Assembly: GCA_963806395.1 (NCBI GenBank)
Contig: CAWDYI010000021.1
Location: 1 to 64,000 of the forward strand
Reading direction: 5' to 3'
Origin: DASSUW01 sp963806395
GTDB lineage: Bacteria; Actinomycetota; Thermoleophilia; Solirubrobacterales; Solirubrobacteraceae
Length of the DNA stretch: 64,000 nt
A program made the position numbers and the translations under genes. Shown here piece by piece: positions 23,628-33,092 of this stretch. The notes beneath the pieces were generated by a model that was not told where the DNA came from, searched no databases, and saw only the letters and a list, made by a program, of their open reading frames with translations. Positions within the stretch are counted from its first letter, which is position 1. Every line of letters starts with the position of its first letter.

Positions 23628-25693
23628 GCGAGCGGGTCACAGCGGTCGTCCCCGTCAAAGACGGGGCCCGCTTCCTTGGCGAGATGCTCGAGGCGCTGGC
23701 GCGCGAAGGCGTCGACGAGATCCTGGTGATCGACTCCGGCTCGCGCGACGGGTCGCAGCAGATCGCGCAGGCCGCCGGCGCGACCGTCGTCGAGATCGCG
23801 CCGGAGGAGTTCGCCCACGGCCGCACGCGCAACCTCGGCGCCGAGCGCGCGAGCGGCGACGTCGTCGCGTTCCTCACCCAGGACGCGACCCCCGTGCCCG
23901 GCTGGCTCGCCGCCGTGCGCGAGGCGTTCGCGCTGTCCGAGCACGTCGGCGCGGTCTACGGCCCGCACCTGCCGCGCGAGGGGACGAGCCCGATGATCGC
24001 GCGCGAGCTGACGGAGTTCTTCGCCACGTTCGGCGACGCGCCGCGGGTCTTCGGGCCGGGCGATCCGACGTTCCTCTCGAACGTGAACGCCGCGTACCGG
24101 CGCGCGTGCTGGGAGGAGATCCGGTTCGACGACGTGCCCTACAGCGAGGACCAGGCGTTCGGCCGTGCGCTCGCGGCGCACGCGACCTGGCGCAAGGCGT
24201 ACCACCCGGGCGCCGGCGTGCTGCACGCCCACGACTACCCGCCGCTGGACTTCATGCGCCGCTACTTCGACGAGTACCGCGGCCTGCGCGAGACGATCGA
24301 CCACGTCGAGCCGTTCGGCGTGCGGTCGTCCGTGCGCGGCGTCCGTGACCAGGTGGCCGCGGACCGGCGCTACATGGGCGCGCGCGGCGTCGCGGGTCGA
24401 GAGCGCGCACGCTGGACCGCGCGCTCGCTCGTGCACCACGGCGGCCGCCGGGCGTTCTCGGCGCTCGGCTCGCGCGCGGACGCGCTCCCGCCCGTCGTGC
24501 AGCGCGCGCTGTCGCTCGAGCGGCGCGGGGCGCCGCGGCCCGCGCTCGAGCACCGTTCCGCGACGCCGCCCCGGCACCGGTTCGACGAGATCGCCCGCGC
24601 GATGCGCAACGGCCCGGCGCCGCTGCTCGCGCCCTATCCCGGCATGGCCGACCGCGAGCGGCTGCACCTGGCGTTCGTCGTGCCGACGTTCAACGTCGGC
24701 TCCGGCGGCCACTACGTGATCTTCCAGATCGTCGAGCGGCTCGAGCGGATGGGCCACACGTGCTCGGTGTGGGTCCACGACCTGTTCGGCGGCCGGCCGG
24801 ACGGCAGCGCCGCGGTGATGCGGCGCGAGATCACCGAGTCGTTCGCGCCCGTGAAGGCGCCCGTCTTCCGCGAGTTCGACGACTGGTACGGGGCCGACGT
24901 GGTCGTCGCCACCGGGTGGCAGACGGTCTTCCCGGTGCTCGAGCTCGACGGCTGCCGGGCGCGCGCCTATCTCGTCAACGACCACGAGCCCGAGTTCTTC
25001 CCGACGTCGGTCGAGTCCGAGTGGGCGGAGCGGACGTACAGCCAGGGGCTGTACGGCATCGTCGGCAGCCCGTGGCTGCAGGATCTGTACGTGAACCGGT
25101 ACGGCGGCGACGCCGGAACGTTCCAGTACGGCGTGGACGCGAACGTCTACTTCCCCCGGCCGGTCCCGCGCCGGCGCGACACCGTCGTGGCGTACGCGCG
25201 CGCGGTCACGCCGCGACGCGCGGTCGCGCTCGCAGTGCTCGGGCTCGCCGAGCTGCGCCGCCGGCGACCGGACGTGCGGATCGTCCTGTTCGGCAACGAC
25301 AGGCCGATCGAGGCGCCGTTCGACTTCGAGGACGCCGGCGTCGCCGGTCACGAGCAGCTGTCGTGGCTGTTCTCGGAGGCGACCGCCGGGCTGTGCCTGT
25401 CGATGACCAACCACTCGCTGGTGCCGCGCGAGATGCTGGCCTGCGGGCTGCCGTGCGTGGAGCTCGACCGGCCGAGCACGCGCTCCGTGTTCGGGGCGGA
25501 CGGCCCGGTGACGCTGGCGGACTTCGACGCCGGCGCGATCGCGGACGGGCTCGAGCGGCTGCTCGACGACGAGGACGCCTGGGCGCGCCGGTCGCGGCTC
25601 GGGATCGACTTCGTCCGCGAGCAGAGCTGGGACGTCTCCGCCGAGCAGGTCGAGCGCGAGCTGCGGAACGCGCTCCGGGTCCGCGGTGGCTGA
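23624..25693 (+). CDS. Bifunctional glycosyltransferase: GT2 domain plus GT4/WsaF-like domain
   Basis: The 689-residue protein joins two transferases. Residues 1-290 are a GT2 (GT-A fold) rhamnosyltransferase-like domain: TAVVPVKDGARFLGEML, ILVIDSGSRDGSQQIAQAAG, VVAFLTQDATPVPGWL. From about residue 345 a GT-B domain resembles the rhamnosyltransferase WsaF: FVVPTFNVGSGGHYVIFQIV, VVVATGWQTVFPVLEL, ARAYLVNDHEPEFFPT, and a nucleotide-binding C-terminal half with LCLSMTNHSLVPREMLACGL. It probably adds two successive sugars, plausibly 6-deoxyhexoses. It is coupled by ATGA overlap to the coiled-coil gene upstream and overlaps the DUF2142 gene downstream. Confidence 0.8.
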   Translation: MSERVTAVVPVKDGARFLGEMLEALAREGVDEILVIDSGSRDGSQQIAQAAGATVVEIAPEEFAHGRTRNLGAERASGDVVAFLTQDATPVPGWLAAVREAFALSEHVGAVYGPHLPREGTSPMIARELTEFFATFGDAPRVFGPGDPTFLSNVNAAYRRACWEEIRFDDVPYSEDQAFGRALAAHATWRKAYHPGAGVLHAHDYPPLDFMRRYFDEYRGLRETIDHVEPFGVRSSVRGVRDQVAADRRYMGARGVAGRERARWTARSLVHHGGRRAFSALGSRADALPPVVQRALSLERRGAPRPALEHRSATPPRHRFDEIARAMRNGPAPLLAPYPGMADRERLHLAFVVPTFNVGSGGHYVIFQIVERLERMGHTCSVWVHDLFGGRPDGSAAVMRREITESFAPVKAPVFREFDDWYGADVVVATGWQTVFPVLELDGCRARAYLVNDHEPEFFPTSVESEWAERTYSQGLYGIVGSPWLQDLYVNRYGGDAGTFQYGVDANVYFPRPVPRRRDTVVAYARAVTPRRAVALAVLGLAELRRRRPDVRIVLFGNDRPIEAPFDFEDAGVAGHEQLSWLFSEATAGLCLSMTNHSLVPREMLACGLPCVELDRPSTRSVFGADGPVTLADFDAGAIADGLERLLDDEDAWARRSRLGIDFVREQSWDVSAEQVERELRNALRVRGG

Positions 25694-27187
25694 GGCGCGC
25701 AGCCGCCTGCGCCCGCCGCCCGCGCTCGGCGCCCTGCTCGCGGTGAGCGCGCTGCTGGCCGCCACGTGGGCGGCCGTGCTGCCGACCTTCCAGGCGCCCG
25801 ACGAGCAGTCGCATTTCAACTATGTGCAGTCGCTGGGAGCGCGGCACGCCCTGCCCGGCGACCGCGACCACGAGTTCTCCTCGACCCAGGCCAGGGAGGG
25901 CATCGAGGCCGTGAACTCCGATCAGGTCGCTGCGCAGAAGCCGGTCAAGCCGGAGTGGAGCGACCAGGTCGAGGATCGGTGGGCGGCGACCGAGGAGCAG
26001 GCACCGCGCGACGACGGCGGCGGCGTCGGGCCGGCGTACGACTACCCCCCGACGGCGTACGCGTGGCAGGCGATCGGCTACGTCGCCGCCTCCGGCGGCA
26101 CGCTGTTCGACGAGCTGCTCGGCGCCCGCTTGATGTCGGCGCTGTGGGTCCCGATCTCGGTCCTCGCGACGTGGCTGCTCGCGGGCGAGGTGCTGGGCCG
26201 CCGGCGGCTACTGCAGACGGCTGCGGCGTCGGTGCCGGCGCTGGTCCCGATGTTCGCCTTCATCTCCGCCTCCGTGAGCCCCGACGGCATGATGTACGCG
26301 CTCTGGACGCTCGCGCTCTGGCTGGGCGTCCGGGCCGTCAAGAACGGCGTGCCCGCGCGCGAGGGGGCGGCGTTCTTCGCGCTCGTCGGCCTTGCCTGCA
26401 CCGTCAAGGCGACCAGCTACGCGCTGTTCGTCCCGGCCGCGTTCGTCGCCGTGGCGGGCCTCGCGGCCCGCTGGCCGTGGCGGATCGGCCGCGTTCTGCG
26501 GCTCGTCGCGGTGGTCGCGGTGCCGCTCGCGCTCACGCTCGGCGTGTGGATGCTGGTCGCTGCTGCCGAGGACCGCCCGGCAGCCGCGCAGGTGACGGCG
26601 GCGGCGTCGGCCGGCGGCGGGTCCGCGGGCGGCGGGGGACCGGCCGCCGCCGCAAGCGCGGCGGGACCAACTGGCGCGAGCTGGCGTCGTACGTCTGGCA
26701 GTACTACCTGCCGCGCGTGCCGGGCCAGCAGGCGTACCGGATCCCGCAGAGCGGCTATCCGCTGCTGCAGATCTGGATCACGCAGGGCTGGGCGGCGTTC
26801 GGCTGGTTGGAGGTGAAGTTCCCGCCCTGGGTCTACCGCATCCTCGGCGTGCTGACGATGGCCGTCTTCGCCCTCGCGCTGGCGGCGCTGCTGCGCGCCC
26901 GCCGTAATGTCGACCTGCGCGTGCTCGCCTTCCTCGCGCTCGCCTGCGCAGCGCTGCTCGGCGGCCTGCACTGGACCGACTACCACCAGCTCGAAGCCGG
27001 CTCCAAGGGCTTCATGCAGGGCCGATACGCGTTCCCGGTGATCGGCATCTTCGGGCTCGCGCTCGCCGGCGCCGTCTCGCTGCTGCCCGCCTCGCGCCGG
27101 GCCTTGGCGACCGGCGCAGCGGTCGCCGGACTGCTCGTCTTCCACCTGTTCGCGCTCGGGCTCGTGCTGGAGCGGTTCTATGCGTAG
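25686..27187 (+). CDS. DUF2142 membrane protein, frameshifted
   Basis: A multi-helix membrane protein of the DUF2142 family, often found in surface-glycan loci: APDEQSHFNYVQSLGARHAL marks the N-terminal catalytic-like loop, then several helices. The frame is lost between about 26640 and 26690 in a Gly/Ala-rich loop; the remainder resumes in another frame with NWRELASYVWQYYLPRVPGQ, LEAGSKGFMQGRYAFPVIGI and three more helices. A single missing base explains it. Reconstructed length is about 500 residues. The family is related to membrane glycosyltransferases using lipid-linked sugars, but function is unproven. Its stop overlaps the next start. Confidence 0.7.
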
Positions 27188-27891
27188 CGCCGTCATCGGC
27201 TTCGCGACCGCCTTCGTGATCGGGCTCGTCGCCCTCGTCGCCGTCGGCCTCGGCCAGCGTTCGAGCCTGGTCTACTCGCTCGGCGTCAACCCCGCGCTGT
27301 CGGCGGCGAGCTGGCGACCGGCGACCGCGCGTGCCAGGCGCCGGTCAGCGTCCCGCGCGGCGCCGCCTTCGACCGGGTCGGCTTCATGCTCCGCAAGGTC
27401 GCGGAGCCCGGCCCGCCCGTGCGCGTCGAGGTGCTCGACGACGCGACGAACCGCCGGCTGGCCTCCGGCCGCCTCCCGTCGGGCTACGCCGACTTCGACC
27501 CCGCGCGCCGGCGCGAGCACGTGGTCGACCGTCGGCCGCGTAGAGACGGACGCGCCGCTGCGAGGTGTGCGTGGTCAACGAGGGCCCCGGCGCCGTGTCG
27601 GTGATCGGCCAGGCCGGCATCGCCTCGCCGCCGACCTCCGGCACGTTGTCGGGCGAGCCGATCACCACCGACCTCACATTCAATTTGCGTGACAGCGACC
27701 GGTCGCTGGTGGCGCTGCTCCAGCATATCGCCGACCGCGCCGCCCGCTTCCGCGCCGGCTGGGTCACCCCGCTCGTGTACCTCGCGCTGGCGCTCGCGAT
27801 CCTCGTCGCAGCGCCGTTGCTGCTCGCGCGCGCGGTCGCGCGCGCAGCGTCCGACGATCAGCGCAGCGCAGCCGACACCACGCGCCAGTAG
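27180..27891 (+). CDS. Exported two-helix protein of unknown function, frameshifted
   Basis: Reading across three frames gives one protein of about 235 residues: an N-terminal helix (SAVIGFATAFVIGLVALVAV), an extracytoplasmic beta-rich domain (ACQAPVSVPRGAAFDRVGFM, PPVRVEVLDDATNRRLASGR, VCVVNEGPGAVSVIGQAGIA) and a C-terminal helix (PLVYLALALAILVAAPLLLA). Shifts fall near 27300, 27527 and 27560. It overlaps the DUF2142 stop and is probably its partner. No family was recognised. The 3' end overlaps the convergent GT2 gene by 34 bp. Confidence 0.5.
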
Positions 27892-28880
27892 GCGCGCAGA
27901 CCCCAGCGGAGCGGCGCCAGGCGGCCCGCGCGGCCGAGGAACGGCGAATCGAGGTCCGGCGTGAGCCAGGCCGCGAACTCGGCAGCGGAGACCGTCCGCG
28001 TCGCCTGCACGGCGCGCCGCTCCCGCAGCAGCCGCGGGAGCGCGCGTAGCGTCTCGCGTGCGGCGGCCAGCTTCTGCGGCAGCCACCCGCCCGCGGCCGC
28101 CACCACGAGCAGCCCAGCCTCGGTGGCCGCCAGCGCCGGCGCCAACGCGAGCAGCAGCGGCGCCGGGTAGCAGCGCACGATCGTCGCCCACCGGTTGCGC
28201 TCGAGCAGCCGCCACTTCTCCGGCCCCTTCGCGAACGCGTAGTCGTGGTCGACGACCGCCGCGGGCTCGACGCCGAGCGTGCCGCCCGCGAGCCGCAGGC
28301 GCAGCGAGAGGTCGACGTCCTCCTGGTACATGAAGAACGCCTCCGCGAACCCGCCCACGCGCTCCCATTCGCGCCGCGGCACGGCAAGGCAGGCGCCGGA
28401 CAGGAACGCGACCTCCCGCGACCCGCGGGCAGCGGCCTGCCCCGCCCACGCGATGCCGGTGAAGTGCACGACGCCGCCGCTCGTGTTGACCGCCCGGCCG
28501 CCGTCGGCGGTGACGAGCCCCATCCAGGCGCTCCAGTCCCCGCGCGGCGCGCGGATCGCGTCCACGAAGCCGGCGGCAGGCGTCGCGTCGGGATTCAGGA
28601 ACACGAGCAGGTCGCCGGTCGCGGCACGCGCGCCGGCGTTCGCGCCGGCCGCGAAGCCGGCGTTGTGCCCGCTCTGCACCAGCTTCGCGGCCGGTGCGAG
28701 CTCGCGCACGGCCGCGACGGTGTCGTCGGTCGACGCGTTGTCGACGACCACGAGCTCGTCGTCCGGACCGAGCTGCGCGCACAGGGCCGGCAGCGCGACG
28801 GCCACCGCGGCGCGGCTGTTGTAGGTCACGACCACGGCCGACAGGCGGCTTGCACCCTCCCGGGACATCGGGGCGGGCAT
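27858..28880 (-). CDS. GT2 glycosyltransferase (rhamnosyl/galactofuranosyl type)
   Basis: The 340-residue GT-A fold enzyme has SAVVVTYNSRAAVAVALPAL, the nucleotide-binding ELVVVDNASTDDTVAAVREL, LLVFLNPDATPAAGF in place of the DXD motif, and AFFMYQEDVDLSLRLRLAGG, the ED motif with the probable catalytic base. A C-terminal hydrophobic region (PLLLALAPALAATEAGLLVVAAAGGW) may attach it to the membrane. These features match dTDP-rhamnosyl or galactofuranosyl transferases. ATG 28880 is chosen because GGAGG precedes it. It is divergent from the GT2 gene at 28919. Confidence 0.82.
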   Translation of the reverse strand: MPAPMSREGASRLSAVVVTYNSRAAVAVALPALCAQLGPDDELVVVDNASTDDTVAAVRELAPAAKLVQSGHNAGFAAGANAGARAATGDLLVFLNPDATPAAGFVDAIRAPRGDWSAWMGLVTADGGRAVNTSGGVVHFTGIAWAGQAAARGSREVAFLSGACLAVPRREWERVGGFAEAFFMYQEDVDLSLRLRLAGGTLGVEPAAVVDHDYAFAKGPEKWRLLERNRWATIVRCYPAPLLLALAPALAATEAGLLVVAAAGGWLPQKLAAARETLRALPRLLRERRAVQATRTVSAAEFAAWLTPDLDSPFLGRAGRLAPLRWGLRAYWRVVSAALR

Positions 28881-28918
28881 GCTAGCCTCCGGCCCGCCGA
28901 GCGACGGGCAAACCGCCC

Positions 28919-29809
28919 GTGAGTTCCATGCCTGAACGCGCGGATCAGCCGACACCCTGGGAGCGGATGACCGCAACCTCCGCCGGTCGCCGACGTTTCA
29001 GCGAGCGACCGGCCCCGGCCGAACCTTTGACGCTGCCCCACACGCCGCCCACAGACCGCAGTTCCTGCCTCGCCGTGGTCCCCGCTTACAACGAGGCCGC
29101 CACGGTTGGCAGCGTCGTCATGGCGCTGCACAACAAGGCCCCGCAACTCGACGTCGTCGTCGTCGACGACGGATCGACGGACGCCACCGGGCAGTGCGCC
29201 GAGGAGGCCGGCGCACGCGTGCTGCGGCTGCCGTTCAACCTCGGCATCGGCGGCGCCGTCCAGGCGGGCTTCAAGTACGCCGACGAGCACGGCTACGACT
29301 TCATGGTCCAGGTCGACGGCGACGGCCAGCACGACCCCGGCGAGATCAGCACGCTGTTCGCCGCGATCGACGGCCCGGACGGCGCGGACATGATCTGCGG
29401 CTCCCGCTTCAGGACCGAGACCGGCTACATCGCGCCGATCAGCCGGCGCACGGGGATCCACCTGTTCGCGTTCCTGCTGTCGCGGCTCCTGCGCCAGCCG
29501 ATCACCGACCCGACGTCCGGCTTCCGGCTCTACAACCGCCGCGCGATCGCCCTGTTCGCGCGCGACTACCCGCACGACTACCCCGAGGTGGAGGCGGTGC
29601 TGATGCTCCACCACCACCGCCTGACGATGCGCGAGGTCCCGGTGCGGATGTTCCAGCGCGGCGGCGGCGTTTCCTCGCTCACCGGCTCGGGCAAGTCCTT
29701 CTACTACATGGTCAAGGTGCTGCTCGCCCTGTTCGTCGGCCTCGGCCGGCGGCGCGCGGTGCCCGCGCCGGGCGAGGCCGCTCCGGTGGCGGCGGAGCAC
29801 GGGATCTGA
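28919..29809 (+). CDS. GT2 glycosyltransferase, DPM1/polyprenyl-phosphate sugar synthase type
   Basis: The 296-residue enzyme has LAVVPAYNEAATVGSVVMAL, LDVVVVDDGSTDATGQCAEE, the DXD region VQVDGDGQHDPGEI, and DPTSGFRLYNRRAIALFARD, all typical of dolichyl/polyprenyl-phosphate mannose or glucose synthases. It would load a sugar onto undecaprenyl phosphate for use by a membrane transferase such as the DUF2142 protein. An additional ATG at 28928 is possible. TAGCCT at 28883-28888 may be its -10 box. It is followed, with one base of overlap, by a DUF2304 gene, a pairing often seen. Confidence 0.85.
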   Translation: MSSMPERADQPTPWERMTATSAGRRRFSERPAPAEPLTLPHTPPTDRSSCLAVVPAYNEAATVGSVVMALHNKAPQLDVVVVDDGSTDATGQCAEEAGARVLRLPFNLGIGGAVQAGFKYADEHGYDFMVQVDGDGQHDPGEISTLFAAIDGPDGADMICGSRFRTETGYIAPISRRTGIHLFAFLLSRLLRQPITDPTSGFRLYNRRAIALFARDYPHDYPEVEAVLMLHHHRLTMREVPVRMFQRGGGVSSLTGSGKSFYYMVKVLLALFVGLGRRRAVPAPGEAAPVAAEHGI

Positions 29810-30231
29810 TGGAGCTCCGCCTCCAGATCGTCGCGATCATCGGCGCCGTCGGCCTGCTCGTGCTCGTGCTCGAGCTCGTCCGCCGGCGCGCGCTGATGGA
29901 GCGCTACGCGCTGCTGTGGCTGTTCGCCTCGGTGGTGATCCTCGGTCTCGCGATCTTTGACGGCGCGCTGACCGTCCTCGCCCGGCAGCTCGGCATCCTG
30001 TCGGCGCCGAACGCGCTGTTCTTCGTCGCCATGGCGTTCATCCTGCTGCTGTTGCTGCACTTCTCGGCGGCGATGTCGCGGCTCACCGACCAGTCGAAGG
30101 TGCTCGCCCAGCGGCAGGCCATCCTCGAGGAGCGCCTGCGCGAGGTCGAGCTTGCCCGCGCGCGGGCCGCGGGCGACGAGGCGCGCGAGCTGCAGCCGCT
30201 GCTGCGCTCCGGCACTCGCCACGACGGCTGA
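29809..30231 (+). CDS. DUF2304 small membrane protein
   Basis: The 140-residue product has three hydrophobic segments (IVAIIGAVGLLVLVLELV, YALLWLFASVVILGLAIF, NALFFVAMAFILLLLLHF) and ends in a coiled-coil-prone helix (QRQAILEERLREVELARARA). DUF2304 genes usually lie next to DPM1-type GT2 genes, as here (TGATG overlap), and are thought to support their membrane function. Confidence 0.8.
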   Translation: MELRLQIVAIIGAVGLLVLVLELVRRRALMERYALLWLFASVVILGLAIFDGALTVLARQLGILSAPNALFFVAMAFILLLLLHFSAAMSRLTDQSKVLAQRQAILEERLREVELARARAAGDEARELQPLLRSGTRHDG

Positions 30232-30235
30232 CGCC

Positions 30236-32221
30236 ATGTGCGGAATCTGCGGAGCCATCAACCTGCGGGGTGAGCCGATCCCCGACCTCCCGCGCCGGCT
30301 CGAGGTGATGAACGACCTGATCGAGCATCGCGGGCCCGACGACGACGGCCTGTGGGTGCACGAGCGCGGCCACGTCGGGTTCGGCCACCGCCGCCTGGCG
30401 ATCATCGACCCGACGCCGGCGGGCCACCAGCCGATGACCGACGAGGCCGGCCGCTGGATCACCTACAACGGCGAGGTCTACAACTACCCGGAGCTGCGGC
30501 TCGAGCTCGGCGGGCCGTTCCGCACCGGCTGCGACACCGAGGTCGTGATGCGCGCGCACGACCGCTGGGGCGTCGACTCGCTCGACCACCTGCGCGGGAT
30601 GTTCGCGTACGCGCTGTGGGACGAGGTCGAGCAGGAGCTGGTCTGCGCGCGCGACCGCTTCGGGATCAAGCCCTTCTACTACGCCCAGGTCGGCGACGTC
30701 CTGTACTTCGCGTCCGAGGCGAAGGCGCTGCTGCCGTTCCTGCCGCGGATCGAGACCGACCTCGCGGGCCTGAAGGACTACCTCGCGTTCCAGTTCTGCC
30801 TCGCCGGCAAGACGCTGTTCGAGGGCGTGCGCGAGCTGCTGCCCGGCCACCGGCTGCGCGTGCGCAACGGGACGGTGGTGCCGGAGCGCTACTGGGAGGT
30901 CTACTACGACCTCGACTTCGACCACACGGCGAAGTACTTCGAGGAGCGGATCGAGGCGCTGCTGGCGGAGTCGGTGAAGCTGCACCTGCGCAGCGACGTG
31001 CCGGTCGCGGCATACCTCAGCGGCGGCCTCGACTCCTCGAGCGTGGCGTCGCTCGCCAGCCGCGGCTCAGGCGGCCCGATGAAGGCGTTCACGGGGCGCT
31101 TCCCCGAGGATGAGCGCTATGACGAGAGCCGCTACGCGCGGATGCTGGCCGACGAGCGCGGCCTCGACCTGCACCAGATCGACATCGGCGTCGGCGACTT
31201 CCTCGGCTCGATCGAGTCGGTCATCTACCACCTCGACCACCCGGTCGCGGGGCCCGGCTCGTTCCCGCAGTTCATGGTCTCCGAGGCGGCCTCGCGCGAC
31301 GCGAAGGTGATCCTCGGCGGCCAGGGCGGCGACGAGATCTTCGGCGGCTACACGCGCTACCTGATCGCGTACTTCGAGCAGTGCATCAAGGCGGCGATCG
31401 ACGGCACGATGCACAAGGGCAGCTTCGTCGTCACGTACGAGTCGATCATCCCGAACCTCGTCGCACTCAAGAACTACAAGCCGCTGCTGACGGAGTTCTG
31501 GCGCGACGGCCTGTTCGAGGACCTCGACGCGCGCTACTTCCGGCTGATCAACCGCGCGCCGACGCTCGACGGCGAGGTCGACTTCGACGCGCTCGGCGAG
31601 TACTCGCCGTTCGAGACCTTCCAGGCGATCTTCAACGGCCGCAACGTCGGCCACGAGTCGTACTTCGACAAGATGACCCACTTCGACTTCAAGACGCTGC
31701 TGCCGGCGCTGCTGCAGGTCGAGGACCGGGTCAGCATGGCGCACGGCCTCGAGTCGCGGGTGCCGCTGCTCGACCACGAGCTGGTCGAGCTGGCGGCCAC
31801 GATGCCGGCCGACGTCAAGTTCAAGGACGGCACGATGAAGCACGTCTTCAAGCAGGCCACGCGCTCGCTCGTGCCCGACGCGATCGCCCAGCGCAAGGAC
31901 AAGATGGGCTTCCCGGTGCCGCTGCATGAGTGGTTCGCCGGACCCGCGCGCGAGTACGTCTCCGACGTGTTCTCGTCCTCGCAGGCACTCGGCCGCGCGC
32001 ACTTCGACAACCGCAAGGTGCTCGCGGGGCTCGAGAAGGAGAACCGCTTCGGCCGCCAGACATGGGGCCTGCTATCCCTCGAACTGTGGCAGCGGCTGTT
32101 CCACGACCGCGAGCACGAGTTCAAGAATCTGCTAACGACGAAAGGGACGGCAAGTGAAGGTCCTGATAACGGGCGGGGCCGGTTTCATCGGCTCCCACCT
32201 CGCCGATCGGCTGTTGGATGA
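30236..32221 (+). CDS. asnB: Asparagine synthase-type glutamine amidotransferase
   Basis: Class II amidotransferase: nucleophile Cys2 (MCGICGAINLRG), RLAIIDPTPAGHQPM and ITYNGEVYNYPELR in the glutaminase domain, and the synthase domain with PP-loop YLSGGLDSSSVASLASRG, LGGQGGDEIFGGYTRY and SMAHGLESRVPLLDHELVEL. In glycan loci such enzymes amidate sugar uronates rather than make free asparagine. The last ~29 residues (after FKNLLTTKG) run 68 bp into the next gene and look out of frame; a single extra base would restore a TAA at 32133, giving about 632 residues, the usual length. Start ATG lies 4 bases after the DUF2304 stop. Confidence 0.88.
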   Translation: MCGICGAINLRGEPIPDLPRRLEVMNDLIEHRGPDDDGLWVHERGHVGFGHRRLAIIDPTPAGHQPMTDEAGRWITYNGEVYNYPELRLELGGPFRTGCDTEVVMRAHDRWGVDSLDHLRGMFAYALWDEVEQELVCARDRFGIKPFYYAQVGDVLYFASEAKALLPFLPRIETDLAGLKDYLAFQFCLAGKTLFEGVRELLPGHRLRVRNGTVVPERYWEVYYDLDFDHTAKYFEERIEALLAESVKLHLRSDVPVAAYLSGGLDSSSVASLASRGSGGPMKAFTGRFPEDERYDESRYARMLADERGLDLHQIDIGVGDFLGSIESVIYHLDHPVAGPGSFPQFMVSEAASRDAKVILGGQGGDEIFGGYTRYLIAYFEQCIKAAIDGTMHKGSFVVTYESIIPNLVALKNYKPLLTEFWRDGLFEDLDARYFRLINRAPTLDGEVDFDALGEYSPFETFQAIFNGRNVGHESYFDKMTHFDFKTLLPALLQVEDRVSMAHGLESRVPLLDHELVELAATMPADVKFKDGTMKHVFKQATRSLVPDAIAQRKDKMGFPVPLHEWFAGPAREYVSDVFSSSQALGRAHFDNRKVLAGLEKENRFGRQTWGLLSLELWQRLFHDREHEFKNLLTTKGTASEGPDNGRGRFHRLPPRRSAVG

Positions 32222-33092
32222 GGGCCATGAGGTCCTCGTCATCGACAACTACGCCACCGGTCGCCGCGACAACCTGACCGAGCGTGACGGCCTCGAGATC
32301 GTGGAGGACACGATCGAGGACGCCGACGCCGTGATGGAGGCGTTCGAGGGCTTCCGTCCCGACTTCGTGGTGCACGCCGCGGCGGCGTACAAGGACCCCG
32401 AGGCCTGGGGCACCGACGTGACGACGAACGCGCTCGGCACCGTCAACGTCGTGAAGGCCGCGCAGGCCACCGGCGTGCAGCGGCTCCTCTACTTCCAGAC
32501 CGCGCTCTGCTACGGCACGACGCCGACCGAGCAGCCGGTCACGCTCTCGCCACCCGATCCGGCCCGACTCGAGCTACGGCATCTCCAAGACGGCGGGCGA
32601 GCAGTACATCGAGCTGTCGGGCGATCGACTTCGTCTCGTTCCGGCTCGCCAACGCGTACGGGCCGCGCAACATCTCCGGCCCGCTGCCGACCTTCTACCA
32701 CCGGCTGACCGAGGGCAAGGGCGTGTTCGTGATGGACACGCGGCGCGACTTCATCTACGTCAGCGACCTGATCGACGTCGTGACGCAGGCGATCGTCGAC
32801 GGCACCGGCCACGGGCACTACCACGTGTCCTCCGGCAGCGACTTCTCGATCAAGGAGCTGTTCGACGCGACGATCGCGGCGCTGCCCGAGGTCGAGCTCG
32901 ACGAGTGACGTCGAGGTGCGCCCGCGGGGCGAGGACGACGCGTACACGATCCTGCTCGACCCGAGCCGCATCAACCAGGACTTCGGCTGGTCGCCGAAGG
33001 TGCCGCTGGAGGAGGGCGTCCGCCGGGCGATCGAGTACTACAGGGAGCACGGGATCTCCCAGACCTACACCCATCTGAAGGTCGGCGAGTGA
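32154..33092 (+). CDS. NAD-dependent sugar epimerase/dehydratase (extended SDR), frameshifted
   Basis: An extended SDR: VLITGGAGFIGSHLADRLLD binds NAD, VVHAAAAYKDPEAWGTD is the typical loop, and SSYGISKTAGEQYIELSG carries the catalytic YXXXK in a second frame. LANAYGPRNISGPLPTFYHR and DFIYVSDLIDVVTQAIVDGT follow in a third, and the C-terminus (DDAYTILLDPSRINQDFGWS to HLKVGE) in the first frame again. Three apparent one-base insertions (near 32550, 32625 and 32906) explain this; about 310 residues result. It resembles UDP-glucose/UDP-GlcNAc 4-epimerase-like enzymes. GTG start has AAAGGGA upstream. Substrate unknown. Confidence 0.72.

Noticed and set aside
28883..28888. TAGCCT as a leaderless -10 box for the GT2 gene at 28919.
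   Set aside because: It is 30 bases from the start codon, so it may be a normal promoter but does not belong to the 10-base series.
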